Source: Hyphomicrobiales bacterium (lineage in GTDB: Bacteria; Pseudomonadota; Alphaproteobacteria; Rhizobiales; Rhizobiaceae). From it: 64,000 bases of DNA. The first letter of the stretch is position 1; the number at the start of each line of letters is the position of its first letter. The DNA lies in assembly GCA_900470805.1 (NCBI GenBank), contig UCCA01000014.1, positions 82,531 through 146,530 of the forward strand, given 5' to 3'. The notes under the pieces were generated by a model. The model did not search any database, was not told the DNA's origin, and saw only the letters and a program-made list of their open reading frames with translations. Positions 9,228-18,729 of this stretch are shown piece after piece. A program made the translations under genes and the position numbers.

Positions 9228-9677
9228 ATGAGTGACATCGACAAAGGCGACTTCCAGGAGCGCATCCAGGCCAATTTCGCGCGACAGGCGGCGCTGCACA
9301 CGATCGGGGCCGAGCTGACGCGCGTGCAGCGGGCGATGGTGGAGATCGAACTGCCGTTCGACGTGAAGCTGACGCAGCAGCACGGCATCCTGCATGCCGG
9401 GATCATTTCGGCAGCGCTCGATTCGGCCTGCGGTTTCGCCGCCTACAGCGTCATCGACTCCGACGCCTCGGTTCTGACCATCGAATTCAAGGTCAATCTT
9501 CTGTCTCCCGGGCGTGGCGAGCGCTTCCTGTTTCGCGGCGAGATCACCAAGCCGGGAACCAACATCATCGTCGGCGACGGCCGCGGCTACGCGATCGGCG
9601 ACGGCCCGGCGAAGTTGATCGCCTCGATGACCAGCACCATGATGATCATACGCGGCAGAGAGGGTATTACGGGATGA
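9228..9677 (+). CDS. PaaI-type hotdog-fold thioesterase
   Basis: A 149-residue hotdog protein. The segment QQHGILHAGIISAALDSACG matches the helix and catalytic loop of the PaaI/YbgC thioesterases, which hydrolyse acyl-CoA esters; the Asp in LDSA is the probable catalytic acid. The ATG at 9228 follows a GGGGG-containing ribosome site. Its stop overlaps the start of the next gene (ATGA), suggesting coupled expression with the nucleosidase. The acyl-CoA substrate is unknown. Confidence 0.8.
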   Translation: MSDIDKGDFQERIQANFARQAALHTIGAELTRVQRAMVEIELPFDVKLTQQHGILHAGIISAALDSACGFAAYSVIDSDASVLTIEFKVNLLSPGRGERFLFRGEITKPGTNIIVGDGRGYAIGDGPAKLIASMTSTMMIIRGREGITG

Positions 9678-10312
9678 CGTTCGAACTGAAATCGGTTGCC
9701 GGCAAGTCCATCCTGTTCGTGATGGCCGCCGAGGCCGAATACGGCCCTTTCCTGCGCTCGCGCTTCGAACCCTTGATGACCGGCGTCGGCCCTGTCGAGG
9801 CCGCCGTGGTGCTGACGCGGGCGCTGGCGGCGCTCGAACACGCCGGCGACCTGCCGCAGCTGGTGGTCTCGCTCGGCTCGGCCGGCTCCGCCAGGCTGGA
9901 GCAGACGGAGGTCTACCAGGTCACGTCCGTTTCCTATCGCGACATGGATGCCTCCCCACTCGGCTTCGAGAAGGGCCGCACGCCGTTTCTCGACCTGCCT
10001 GCCGTGATCGACCTGCCGCTCCGGGTCCCGGGCGTGGCGGAAGCCAGCCTTTCCACCGGCGGCAATGTCGTTTCGGGCGCCGCCTATTCGGCCATCGACG
10101 CGGACATGGTCGACATGGAGACCTTCGCCATCCTGCGGGCCTGCCAAGCTTACAAGCTGCCGCTGATCGGCCTGCGCGGGATTTCCGATGGCGTCGAGGA
10201 GTTGCAGCACATTTCCGGCTGGACGGAATATCTGCATGTGATCGACAGGAAACTGTCCGATGCCACCGATAGCCTGTTCACGGCGCTTGAAGATGGGGTA
10301 TTCTGGTTCTAG
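9674..10312 (+). CDS. MTA/SAH nucleosidase-like phosphorylase-superfamily protein
   Basis: A 212-residue member of the purine nucleoside phosphorylase superfamily. FVMAAEAEYGPFL at the start, DMVDMETFAI near residue 151 and GISDGVEE near 172 are the base- and ribose-binding elements and the catalytic Asp of 5'-methylthioadenosine/S-adenosylhomocysteine nucleosidases. It would release adenine from MTA or SAH. It is coupled by an ATGA overlap to the thioesterase and followed by guaA, placing two purine-related genes side by side. Confidence 0.8.
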   Translation: MTFELKSVAGKSILFVMAAEAEYGPFLRSRFEPLMTGVGPVEAAVVLTRALAALEHAGDLPQLVVSLGSAGSARLEQTEVYQVTSVSYRDMDASPLGFEKGRTPFLDLPAVIDLPLRVPGVAEASLSTGGNVVSGAAYSAIDADMVDMETFAILRACQAYKLPLIGLRGISDGVEELQHISGWTEYLHVIDRKLSDATDSLFTALEDGVFWF

Positions 10313-10435
10313 TCGCTTCGATGGCCTCGAAACCGTCTACATCGCCTGCGAAAGCAGGACAATCAGCACAATAAAATGCCCTTGCGGCGGATTTCCCGCA
10401 TTGCAAGACCGGGTGCTTTTCATTAAAGGCTCGCC

Positions 10436-11998
10436 ATGACCCAGACAGCACATCCCGACAGCGTTCTCATCGTCGATTTCGGCAGCCAGGTAACCCAGCT
10501 GATCGCGCGCCGCGTGCGCGAAGCGGGCGTCTACTGCGAGATCGTTCCCTTCCAGTCCGCCGAAGAGGGTTTTCACCGCCTTCAGCCGAAGGCCGTGATC
10601 CTGTCCGGCAGCCCGGCCTCGACGGTCGATGAGGGTTCGCCCCGCGCACCCCAGATCATCTTCGACAGCGGCCTGCCCGTCTTCGGCATCTGCTACGGCC
10701 AGCAAACGATGTGCATGCAGCTCGGCGGCAAGGTCGAGAGCGGCCATCACCGCGAATTCGGCCGCGCCTTCCTCGAAGTCGACGAAGACAGCAAGCTGTT
10801 CGAGGGCCTCTGGTCGAAGGGATCGCGCCATCAGGTGTGGATGAGCCACGGCGACCGCGTCACGGCACTCCCCGACGGCTTCAAGGTTGTGGCGACCTCG
10901 CCGAACGCGCCCTACGCCTTCATCGCCGACGAGAAGCGCAAGTATTACGGCGTGCAGTTCCACCCCGAAGTGGTGCACACGCCTGATGGCGCCAAGCTGA
11001 TCGGCAACTTCATTCACAACATCGCCGGCATCAAGGGCGACTGGTCGATGTCGGCCTACCGCCAGAAGGCGGTCGACACGATCCGCGAACAGGTCGGCGA
11101 CAAGCGCGTGCTCTGCGCGCTCTCCGGCGGCGTCGACAGCTCGGTCGCGGCCCTCCTGATCCACGAAGCGATCGGCGACAAGCTGACCTGCGTGCTCGTC
11201 GACCACGGCCTGATGCGCAAGGACGAGGCGGCCAATGTCGTCGCCATGTTCCGCGAACACTATAACCTGCACCTGATCCACGTCGACGCTGCCGACAAGT
11301 TCATCGGCGAGCTCGAGGGCGTTTCCGACCCGGAGACCAAGCGCAAGATCATCGGCCGGCTGTTCATCGAGACCTTCGAGGAAGAGGCCAAGAAGCTCGG
11401 CGGCGCCGACTTCCTCGGCCAGGGCACGCTCTATCCCGACGTGATCGAAAGCGTCTCCTTCACCGGCGGTCCGTCGGTGACCATCAAGTCGCACCACAAT
11501 GTCGGCGGCCTGCCCGAGCGCATGAACATGCAGCTCGTCGAGCCGCTGCGCGAACTCTTCAAGGACGAAGTGCGCGTGCTCGGCAAGGAACTCGGCCTGC
11601 CCGACTCATTCATCGGCCGCCACCCCTTCCCCGGCCCCGGCCTCGCGATCCGCTGCCCGGGCGGTATCACCCGCGAAAAGCTGGAGATTCTGCGCGAAGC
11701 TGACGCCATCTATCTCGACGAAATCCGCAAGGCCGGCCTCTACGACGCCATCTGGCAGGCGTTTGCCGTGCTGCTCCCGGTGCAGACCGTCGGCGTGATG
11801 GGCGACGGGCGGACTTACGAATTCGTCTGCGCGCTGCGCGCCGTCACCTCCGTCGACGGCATGACGGCGGATTTCTACCACTACGACATGGAATTCCTCG
11901 GACGCGCCGCCACCCGCATCATCAACGAGGTGCGTGGCATCAACCGCGTGGTTTATGATGTGACGAGCAAGCCGCCGGGCACGATCGAGTGGGAGTGA
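10436..11998 (+). CDS. guaA: GMP synthase (glutamine-hydrolysing)
   Basis: A 520-residue full-length GuaA, converting XMP to GMP with glutamine and ATP. The N-terminal class I glutaminase has its nucleophile in FGICYGQQ (Cys86) and the HxE pair in FHPEVVH near residue 176. The ATP pyrophosphatase P-loop SGGVDSS lies near residue 230, and the C-terminal dimerisation domain ends in the invariant PPGTIEWE. The 123 bases upstream carry its promoter; no riboswitch was recognised there. Confidence 0.97.
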   Translation: MTQTAHPDSVLIVDFGSQVTQLIARRVREAGVYCEIVPFQSAEEGFHRLQPKAVILSGSPASTVDEGSPRAPQIIFDSGLPVFGICYGQQTMCMQLGGKVESGHHREFGRAFLEVDEDSKLFEGLWSKGSRHQVWMSHGDRVTALPDGFKVVATSPNAPYAFIADEKRKYYGVQFHPEVVHTPDGAKLIGNFIHNIAGIKGDWSMSAYRQKAVDTIREQVGDKRVLCALSGGVDSSVAALLIHEAIGDKLTCVLVDHGLMRKDEAANVVAMFREHYNLHLIHVDAADKFIGELEGVSDPETKRKIIGRLFIETFEEEAKKLGGADFLGQGTLYPDVIESVSFTGGPSVTIKSHHNVGGLPERMNMQLVEPLRELFKDEVRVLGKELGLPDSFIGRHPFPGPGLAIRCPGGITREKLEILREADAIYLDEIRKAGLYDAIWQAFAVLLPVQTVGVMGDGRTYEFVCALRAVTSVDGMTADFYHYDMEFLGRAATRIINEVRGINRVVYDVTSKPPGTIEWE

Positions 11999-12066
11999 GC
12001 GATCGCGCTTGAAGGAACAGGAAAGGCGGATTATCTTACGTCCGTCTTACCTTGGGAATTCAAGCC

Positions 12067-12342
12067 ATGGCGCAAAGTGAAACCCTGATCACGACCGTCT
12101 CTACCAAGGGGCAGGTCATACTCCCCAAGGCAATCCGCCAGCGGCGGGATTGGGAGGCTGGTACGCGTCTGATCGTCGAAGAGACGTCAGATGGCGTGTT
12201 GCTCAAGCGAGCGCCGGCGTTTGCGCCGACGCGACCAGAAGACGTATTCGGCATGCTCGCCTACAAGGGAAAACCGAAGACGTTGGAAGAGATGGATGCT
12301 GGAATCGCGTCCGCGGTACGCCGTCGTTATGAACGCAGTTGA
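12067..12342 (+). CDS. vapB: AbrB/MazE-type antitoxin (VapB)
   Basis: A 91-residue antitoxin. The N-terminal swapped-hairpin AbrB fold is seen as TTVSTKGQVILPKAIR, the DNA-binding part; the C-terminal half (RPEDVFGMLAYKG, then a helix) should wrap the toxin active site. The ATG at 12067 is used. Its last 14 bases overlap the toxin gene, the standard arrangement for coupled translation. It lies 68 bases after guaA on the same strand. Confidence 0.85.
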   Translation: MAQSETLITTVSTKGQVILPKAIRQRRDWEAGTRLIVEETSDGVLLKRAPAFAPTRPEDVFGMLAYKGKPKTLEEMDAGIASAVRRRYERS

Positions 12343-12718
12343 TACCAATATTGTCGTCCGATACCTAACCGGCGACGATCCGGATCAATCGGCTCGCGCT
12401 CGCGAAATCATCAACGGCGGACAGGTTTTCGTTCCAACGACCGTTATACTGGAAGTCGAGTGGGTACTGCGTCATAGCTATGGCTATACGCCCGCAAGAG
12501 TCATCGAATCCTTAGAAGCCTTCTGCGGTCTTCCCACAGTGACGCTAAACGACGAGCAGGTGATTTCGGCGGCACTTGATCTTGCGGCCCAAAAGGCTGA
12601 TCTCGCGGATGCGCTACATTTCTTCGAATGCAGCCATTGCGACGCTTTCGTGACGTTTGACCGAAAGTTCACCAAAATTGCGAGAGCGGCGGGTTACACG
12701 ACGGTGCGAAATGGATAA
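12329..12718 (+). CDS. vapC: PIN-domain ribonuclease toxin (VapC)
   Basis: A 129-residue PIN-domain protein. The acidic active-site residues are visible: Asp5 in VDTNIVVRYL, Glu in ILEVEWVLR, Asp in KADLADALH and Asp in VTFDRKF. VapC toxins cleave tRNA or rRNA when freed from VapB. The frame stays open well upstream, but the ATG at 12329 gives the canonical N-terminus placing the first Asp at position 5. Confidence 0.88.
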   Translation: MNAVDTNIVVRYLTGDDPDQSARAREIINGGQVFVPTTVILEVEWVLRHSYGYTPARVIESLEAFCGLPTVTLNDEQVISAALDLAAQKADLADALHFFECSHCDAFVTFDRKFTKIARAAGYTTVRNG

Positions 12719-12753
12719 TCCCGCATAACGGTAAACCGCAGCCGATTACCCCT

Positions 12754-13314
12754 TCAAAACAACGACTGCTGCACCGGCTTTGGCGGCGCGAGCTTCACAC
12801 CCTCCAGTTCCAGCATGCGCGCCTTCGATACCGATCCGCCTGGTGCCGAGAAGCCGCCGATCTTGTTGCCGGCGGCGAGCACGCGGTGGCAGGGGATGAT
12901 CAGGGCGACGGGGTTCTTGGCCATCGCCTGGCCGATGTCGCGGGCTGCTTCCGGGCCGTGGCCGAGCGCCTTGGCCAACGCGCCGTAGGTGGTCGTTTCG
13001 CCCCAGCGCAATTGGCGGGCGGCGGCGTAGATGGCGCGGAAGAACTCGTCCTGGCCGTCGAGATCCAGCGTGACACCGGAAAAATCGATCGGTTCGCCGG
13101 CGAAATAGCGTTTTACGGCGGCGATGGCCTCAAGCACGGTAGGGGTCGGCGCGGCCGGCTCCGCGTCCGGGATGCGGCGGCGCAGCAGGCGCTCGGTGGC
13201 CTCGAAATTGCCTGTCGGCAGCTGGAAGCGGGTGATACCGACGGCATTCCAGGCGACGCCGCAAAAGCCGCCGGCCGTTTCGAAGATGGCGTAGTGGTGT
13301 GGTGACTGTCCCAT
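12754..13314 (-). CDS. ogt: Methylated-DNA-protein cysteine methyltransferase
   Basis: A 186-residue O6-alkylguanine-DNA alkyltransferase that repairs O6-methylguanine by irreversible transfer to its own cysteine. The active-site motif IIPCHRVLAAGNKIGGF and the helix-turn-helix segment with TTYGALAKALG are clear. The ATG at 13314 (MGQSPHHY) is chosen over an in-frame start at 13332. No Ada regulatory domain is present, so this is the Ogt type, usually constitutive. Confidence 0.92.
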   Translation of the reverse strand: MGQSPHHYAIFETAGGFCGVAWNAVGITRFQLPTGNFEATERLLRRRIPDAEPAAPTPTVLEAIAAVKRYFAGEPIDFSGVTLDLDGQDEFFRAIYAAARQLRWGETTTYGALAKALGHGPEAARDIGQAMAKNPVALIIPCHRVLAAGNKIGGFSAPGGSVSKARMLELEGVKLAPPKPVQQSLF

Positions 13315-13441
13315 GCCCAGTCCTCCTAACAATCGAAGCTCGCGGCCGTCAAATCCGGCCTCCGCTGAAAATCGTGCGACGGCGGATCGAATTCAACCCG
13401 TTTCTTGCGAAGCGTATCCCGCCGGCGACATTTTCCAGCGT

Positions 13442-14671
13442 TCAGGCGTGGACCTTCACCGGCGGCGTTTCCTTGCTCACCGGCTTCGCCAGATCCGGCC
13501 GCAGGCTGGCGAATACGGCTTCGTAGCCGGCGGCGATCTTCTGCGGTTCGTAGCGCCTGGCGGCCTCGAGTGCGGCGCGCGACAGGTCGGGGATGGCTTC
13601 GGGATGGGCGGCCATTTCGGCGATCTGCCTGGCCAGCGCCGCGTCGTCGCCCGGATCGAAGAGATAGCCGTCGCTGCCGGGATCGATCGATTCCGGGATG
13701 CCGCCGGAGCGGGCGCCGATCACGGGAACGCCTTGCGCGAAGGCCTCGATCACCACGCGGCCGAAAGGTTCGCGAAACAGCGAAGGGACGACCAGCACGT
13801 CGATCTGAGGGAAGAAATCATCCGGCTTGGTCCAGCCGAGGAATTTGGTGTTCTCGCTCGGAAACTTCTGCGACAGCGATTTCGAATAGTCGCTCTTCGA
13901 GCTGCCGGCGATCATGAAGCGCACGTCGGGATTATCGACCAGCCGATGGGCGGCAAGCGCCAGCGTGTCGAGGCCCTTGACCGGATCATGGACGCCGATG
14001 AAGCCGAAGCGCATCGGCCCGACGGGGGCAGCGCGCGGTGCACTGCCGGCGACAGGCGGCACGGCGCCGGGGACGCGGTGGGTGGTCGCGTTCGGAAAGT
14101 AATCGTGCTCGGTGTGACGGCCGATGATGAAATCGGTTTCGCCGATCACCGCATCGACATAGCGCGAAAACACCTTCTTGCCATAGGACGAGGCCTGGCA
14201 GGAGGAACAGGCGCGCACGCAATTGTCGTCGCCGCGGCGCATGCTGGCCTTCCAGCACAGAAGAAATGCGCTGCGCAGGATATGACAGACCGGCACACCA
14301 CAGCTTTTGGCGGCGGCCCAGGTGGCGACGTTGATGTTCTCGATGCTGTCGGTCAGCACGATATCCGGCTTGAAGCGGCGGATTTCGCGGCGCATGACGA
14401 GATAGGCGCGCGGATTGAAATTCTCCAGCGCATGCCAGATCAGCTTCTTCCAGCCCGGTCGGGGTAGCCTGTAGTTCCAGTCGATGTTAAGCGTCTTCAG
14501 CCGGTGCACAGGCACGCCATCATAGATCTCGTGCTTGTCCTCGCCCGCGACGTTGACCACTTCGAGATCGTGACCGGCCGCGAGAAGCAGCTTGGCGATC
14601 ATCATCGCCGAAATCGGGCCGCCGCCATCGATGAACGGCGGAAAGGCAGCACAGGCCATCAGGATACGCAT
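13442..14671 (-). CDS. GT4-family glycosyltransferase
   Basis: A 409-residue GT-B fold glycosyltransferase. The N-terminus MRILMACAAFPPFIDGGG is the acceptor-domain entry, and the C-terminal domain holds the retaining E-x7-E motif EPFGRVVIEAF with GARSGGIPE after it. It probably adds a sugar from a nucleotide donor to a surface polysaccharide or glycolipid. A cysteine cluster (CVRACSSCQASS) near residue 150 is unusual for GT4 enzymes and could bind metal. It stands alone, outside any polysaccharide cluster. Confidence 0.85.
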   Translation of the reverse strand: MRILMACAAFPPFIDGGGPISAMMIAKLLLAAGHDLEVVNVAGEDKHEIYDGVPVHRLKTLNIDWNYRLPRPGWKKLIWHALENFNPRAYLVMRREIRRFKPDIVLTDSIENINVATWAAAKSCGVPVCHILRSAFLLCWKASMRRGDDNCVRACSSCQASSYGKKVFSRYVDAVIGETDFIIGRHTEHDYFPNATTHRVPGAVPPVAGSAPRAAPVGPMRFGFIGVHDPVKGLDTLALAAHRLVDNPDVRFMIAGSSKSDYSKSLSQKFPSENTKFLGWTKPDDFFPQIDVLVVPSLFREPFGRVVIEAFAQGVPVIGARSGGIPESIDPGSDGYLFDPGDDAALARQIAEMAAHPEAIPDLSRAALEAARRYEPQKIAAGYEAVFASLRPDLAKPVSKETPPVKVHA

Positions 14672-14796
14672 GACAAAACTCCAGAGCCGGGCAGAGCGGC
14701 GACTGTTTGTTCTTCTTTTGTTCTTGATTTCCACTCGGTAGCTGTTACCATCCGCCCATTCCCTGGAGAGTGAGAGGCGGGGCGACGGATCCCGAG

Positions 14797-15420
14797 ATGG
14801 CCATGCATGAACAGAACACGCAATCGTCCTTCGACTTCGCTTGCCCAAGCATGCAGCCGCAATCGTCAAGATTTGGCAAAGAAAACCTGTTTTTCGCGAT
14901 ATTGCCGGATCGCGAGGCAATCGCCGCCTGCATCGACGTGCAGGACCGGCTGAAAAACCGACACCTGCCCTTCGCCACGCCGCGACCGCGCGAGCGCCTG
15001 CATGTCTCGCTCTATCATGTCGATCAGGGCATGAAGATACCGGACGCGGTGATCTTCGCGGCCTGCCGAGCAGCGGGCGCCATCGATGCCTGCCAGTTCG
15101 AGCTCGGCTTCGACCATGTCGCGACCTTCACGTCGTCGGTGCGCAACGCCATCGTGCTCGCCGGCAATGGCGGCCGCGAACTGTTGCGGCAGTTGCATGT
15201 CAGGATCGGTATCGAGATGCACCATATCGGCGAAAGTGCGCGAATCCGGCCCGACTTCCAGCCGCATGTGACGCTGTTCTACGACAGCGACACGGTGCCG
15301 AAGACGACGCTGGAAAAGCCGGTGAGGCTCACTGCCCGCGAGTTCGTGCTGCTGCACCATCGACCCGGCGAAAGCGACTATGAGCAACTCGGTCGCTGGC
15401 CGCTGCAGGCGCGCGGATAA
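14797..15420 (+). CDS. 2'-5' RNA ligase / cyclic phosphodiesterase family protein
   Basis: A 207-residue 2H-phosphoesterase. Two H-x-S/T-x motifs are present, HVSLYH near residue 68 and HVTLFY near 156, forming the paired catalytic histidines of the ThpR/LigT family. Such enzymes open 2',3'-cyclic phosphates or join RNA 2'-5'. The first 25 residues are extra and low in complexity. The start is ATG 14797 or 14803. It is divergent from the GT4 gene across 125 bases. Confidence 0.8.
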   Translation: MAMHEQNTQSSFDFACPSMQPQSSRFGKENLFFAILPDREAIAACIDVQDRLKNRHLPFATPRPRERLHVSLYHVDQGMKIPDAVIFAACRAAGAIDACQFELGFDHVATFTSSVRNAIVLAGNGGRELLRQLHVRIGIEMHHIGESARIRPDFQPHVTLFYDSDTVPKTTLEKPVRLTAREFVLLHHRPGESDYEQLGRWPLQARG

Positions 15421-15485
15421 CGGCTTGCCTCGACCGCCGGAAGTCGCTTAAAGCTGCGGCAGAGACAATGGCAGCGGAGACACAG

Positions 15486-16541
15486 ATGGACACGTCCGAG
15501 ATCATCCTTTCCGGCGATACCGCCGGGATCGAATGGCGGCTGCCGGTGCTGCGCTTCAAGGGCAGCGACCCGAAGGCGCCAAAAATCTACATCCAGGCGG
15601 CATTGCACGCAAACGAGCTGCCGGGCACGGCGCTTGTTCATTTTCTCTGCGAAATGCTGCGCGAGGCGGACGCCGCGGGCCGTATCCGCAGCGACATCAC
15701 CATCGTGCCGCATGCCAATCCGATCGGCGCGTCGCAATCGCATTTCGGCGAGCTGCAGGGCCGCTTCGATCTCGGCACCCGCACCAATTTCAACCGCGAC
15801 TTTCCGCTGATCTCGGTTGGAGATCGCGATACGCTGATCGAGGACCTCGATCGCCATGGCGCCGTCGACCGGCTGAAGCGGCAGCTGATGCATATGGCGC
15901 TCGGCTGCGATCTGGTGATCGATTTGCATTGCGACGATGAATCGCTGCAATACGCCTATATCGACGACGCCTTCTGGCCGGAGGCCGCCGATCTGGCCTC
16001 GGCGCTCGACATGGAAGCGGTGCTTCTATCGGACGGCGAAAGCTCGGCCTTCGAGGAAGCGGTCGGCTATGCCTGGAAGCATGAGACGTCGGAGAAGAAA
16101 AAACAGCTGCCCGGCAAGCTTTCGGTTACCGTCGAACTGCGCGGCATGCGCGACGTCTATCCGGAGATGGCGCGCAAGGATGCCGAGGGGCTGTTTAAGT
16201 TTCTCGCCGGCCGCGGCGGCATCGATGCGCCGGTGGCGCTTGCCCCGTTCACCGGCCCCGCCGTGCCGCTCGACAATATCGAGATGATCCGCGCGCCGCA
16301 GGCCGGCACCGTGCTGTTTCACCGCAATATCGGCGAACAGGTCGAAGAGGGTGCGCTGCTGGCGACCATCCTCACCCGTCCGGGCCAGCCCGACGGCACA
16401 ATCGAGGTGCGCGCGCCGCAGGCCGGGCTGATCGTCACACGCACGTCGGCCCGCCTCGTGCGCCGCCGCGCCGACCTGATGAAGATCGCCTGCAGGAGCG
16501 CCAGCAAGGCGTCGCGCAAGCCGGGCGCGCTGGAAAACTGA
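15486..16541 (+). CDS. Succinylglutamate desuccinylase/aspartoacylase family protein
   Basis: A 351-residue zinc hydrolase of the AstE/AspA type. The metal ligands are in ALHANELPG (His and Glu) and DLHCDD (His), with the substrate-binding stretch NFNRDFP between them. The C-terminal 80 residues form a biotinyl/lipoyl-like beta domain (RAPQAGTVLFHRNIGEQVEEG), usual for this subfamily. GGAG sits seven bases before ATG 15486, so that start is preferred to 15468. The acylated substrate is not known; no ast operon is nearby. Confidence 0.8.
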   Translation: MDTSEIILSGDTAGIEWRLPVLRFKGSDPKAPKIYIQAALHANELPGTALVHFLCEMLREADAAGRIRSDITIVPHANPIGASQSHFGELQGRFDLGTRTNFNRDFPLISVGDRDTLIEDLDRHGAVDRLKRQLMHMALGCDLVIDLHCDDESLQYAYIDDAFWPEAADLASALDMEAVLLSDGESSAFEEAVGYAWKHETSEKKKQLPGKLSVTVELRGMRDVYPEMARKDAEGLFKFLAGRGGIDAPVALAPFTGPAVPLDNIEMIRAPQAGTVLFHRNIGEQVEEGALLATILTRPGQPDGTIEVRAPQAGLIVTRTSARLVRRRADLMKIACRSASKASRKPGALEN

Positions 16542-16554
16542 GCGAGAGAAGAAA

Positions 16555-16905
16555 ATGACCGTCACCATCTACGGCATCAAGAACTGCGACACGATGAAGA
16601 AGGCCCGCACCTGGCTGGAAGCGCATGACGTCGCCTATGATTTCCACGATTACAAGGCGTCGGGCATCGACCGGGCGCATTTGGAAAAATGGGTGACGGA
16701 AGCCGGTTGGGAAACGGTGCTCAACCGCGCCGGCACCACCTTCCGCAAGTTGCCGGACGAGGCGCGCGTCGATCTCGATGCGGACAAGGCGATCGCGCTG
16801 ATGCTGGAACAGCCGTCGATGATCAAGCGGCCGGTGCTGGAGGCTGACGGCACGCTGACGATCGGGTTCAAGCCCGAGATCTACGGCAGCGTTTTCAAGG
16901 GCTGA
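16555..16905 (+). CDS. ArsC/Spx-family protein (YffB-like)
   Basis: A 116-residue thioredoxin-fold protein. IYGIKNCDTMKKARTWLE has the single cysteine of the ArsC/YffB family in the position of the catalytic thiol, and RPVLE near residue 93 is the conserved cis-Pro region. It resembles glutathione-dependent reductases of the YffB type more than true arsenate reductases. It is 13 bases after the desuccinylase-like gene and 4 before ybaK, so the three are probably co-transcribed. Confidence 0.82.
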   Translation: MTVTIYGIKNCDTMKKARTWLEAHDVAYDFHDYKASGIDRAHLEKWVTEAGWETVLNRAGTTFRKLPDEARVDLDADKAIALMLEQPSMIKRPVLEADGTLTIGFKPEIYGSVFKG

Positions 16906-16909
16906 GCCG

Positions 16910-17383
16910 ATGTCGAAAACCACGCGTGCCACGCAGATTCTTGCCAAATCAGGCGTCGCCTTCACGGTCCACACCTACGATTACGACCCGAATGCCGAGC
17001 GCATCGGCCTGCAGGCGGCTGAAGCGATCGGCGAAGCGCCGCATCGGGTGCTGAAGACGCTGATGGCCGAGGTGGACGGCAAACCGGTCTGCGTCGTCGT
17101 GCCGTCCGATCACGAGGTCAGCATGAAGAAGCTGGCCGCCGCCTTCAAGGGCAAGTCGGCCAGCATGATGAAACCCGGCGATGCCGAGCGCCTGACCGGA
17201 TACCATGTCGGCGGCATCAGCCCGTTTGGCCAGAAGAAACTGGTGCCAACGGCGATCGAGGAAGCAGCGCTCTCCGAGCCGCTGGTCTACATGAACGGCG
17301 GCCAGCGCGGGCTGCAGGTGCGGCTTGATCCGAAGGACGCGCTTGATGTGCTCAAGGCAGTGGCGGCGGCGCTGGTGGCGTGA
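16910..17383 (+). CDS. ybaK: Cys-tRNA(Pro) deacylase (YbaK family)
   Basis: A 157-residue trans-editing protein that hydrolyses cysteine mischarged on tRNA-Pro. Family features are LKTLMAEVDGKPVCVVVPSD, with the catalytic Lys of VLKTL, and the C-terminal GGISPFGQKK and MNGGQRGLQ loops that shape the amino-acid pocket. Its length is normal for YbaK. It is the third gene in a short run beginning with the desuccinylase-like gene. Confidence 0.9.
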   Translation: MSKTTRATQILAKSGVAFTVHTYDYDPNAERIGLQAAEAIGEAPHRVLKTLMAEVDGKPVCVVVPSDHEVSMKKLAAAFKGKSASMMKPGDAERLTGYHVGGISPFGQKKLVPTAIEEAALSEPLVYMNGGQRGLQVRLDPKDALDVLKAVAAALVA

Positions 17384-17475
17384 TCGCCCGAGATTGACAA
17401 GCCGCGAGCTTCAATTTCGCCTTAAACAGGTCTAAGTCTCTCCGCCTGTCCGTTCGTTTCAGAAGGTGATCGATC

Positions 17476-18729
17476 ATGAACTACATGCCGCAGGGCGAAA
17501 ACGCCGTGGACCCCATCAAGCTCGACAAGCTGGCCGAAGTCGCCGTCAAGGTCGGGCTGCAGCTGAAGAGCGGGCAGGATCTCGTCATCACCGCGCCCGT
17601 CGTGGCGCTGCCGCTGGTCCGCCAGATCACCAAGCATGCCTACATGGCCGGCGCAGGATTGGTCAGCGCCTTCTATTCCGACGAGGAATCGACGCTGGCG
17701 CGCTATCAATACGGCAACGACCAGAGCTTCGACCGGGCATCCGGCTGGCTCTACGAGGGCATGGCGAAGGCCTATGAGAATGGTGCTGCCCGGCTTGCTG
17801 TCGCCGGCGACAACCCGATGATGCTATCGGAACAGGACCCGTCGAAGGTCAGCCGCGCCAACCGCGCGACGTCTGCCGCCTACAAGCCGGCGCTGGAGAA
17901 AATCTCCAACTTCGACATCAACTGGAACATCGTCTCCTACCCGAACCCGGCCTGGGCCAAGCTGGTTTTCCCCGGTGATCCCGAGCCGATCGCGGTCGCG
18001 AGACTCGCCAAGGCGATCTTCGCCGCTTCGCGCGTCGATGTTGAGGACCCGATCGCGGCCTGGGCCGAGCACAACGCCAATCTCGCCAAGCGGTCCGGCT
18101 GGCTGAACGGCCAGCGCTTTTCGGCGCTGCATTTCACCGGCCCGGGCACCGATCTGACGGTGGGGCTTGCGGACGGCCACGAATGGCATGGCGGCGCATC
18201 GACCGCCAAGAACGGCATCACCTGCAACCCGAACATTCCGACCGAGGAGGTGTTCACCACGCCGCATGCGCTGCGTGTCGAGGGTTACGTGTCGAGCACC
18301 AAGCCGCTGTCGCACCAGGGGACGCTGATCGACAACATCCGGGTGAAATTCGAGGGCGGCCGGATCGTCGAGGCGAAGGCTTCGCGCGGCGAAGAGGTGC
18401 TGAACAAGGTGCTGGATACCGACGAGGGCGCGCGGCGGCTGGGCGAAGTGGCGCTGGTGCCGCATTCTTCGCCGATCTCGGCCAGCGGCATCCTGTTCTA
18501 CAACACGCTGTTCGACGAAAACGCCTCCTGCCATATCGCGCTCGGCCAGTGCTATTCGAAATGCTTCCTCGACGGCGCCAAGCTGAGCCAGGAGCAAATC
18601 AAGGCGCAGGGCGGCAATTCCAGCCTGATCCACATCGACTGGATGATCGGCTCCGACAAGGTTGATATCGACGGCATCAACGCGGACGGATCGAAGGTTC
18701 CTGTCATGCGGAAGGGCGAATGGGCCTGA
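17476..18729 (+). CDS. Aminopeptidase, M29 (thermophilic AmpS/PepS) family
   Basis: A 417-residue metallo-aminopeptidase. The C-terminal catalytic half shows the M29 ligands: Glu in NIPTEEVFTTPH with the following His, GEVALVPHSSPIS, and HIALGQCY. The enzyme should release N-terminal amino acids with two divalent metals and usually acts as a dimer. The last 26 bases overlap the convergent EamA gene. Confidence 0.9.
   Translation: MNYMPQGENAVDPIKLDKLAEVAVKVGLQLKSGQDLVITAPVVALPLVRQITKHAYMAGAGLVSAFYSDEESTLARYQYGNDQSFDRASGWLYEGMAKAYENGAARLAVAGDNPMMLSEQDPSKVSRANRATSAAYKPALEKISNFDINWNIVSYPNPAWAKLVFPGDPEPIAVARLAKAIFAASRVDVEDPIAAWAEHNANLAKRSGWLNGQRFSALHFTGPGTDLTVGLADGHEWHGGASTAKNGITCNPNIPTEEVFTTPHALRVEGYVSSTKPLSHQGTLIDNIRVKFEGGRIVEAKASRGEEVLNKVLDTDEGARRLGEVALVPHSSPISASGILFYNTLFDENASCHIALGQCYSKCFLDGAKLSQEQIKAQGGNSSLIHIDWMIGSDKVDIDGINADGSKVPVMRKGEWA

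Noticed and set aside
12017..12040. GGAAC followed by TT upstream of vapB, like an EcfG promoter
   Set aside because: The spacing is 17 bases between GGAAC and TT, outside the N18/19 form used for the other two sites.
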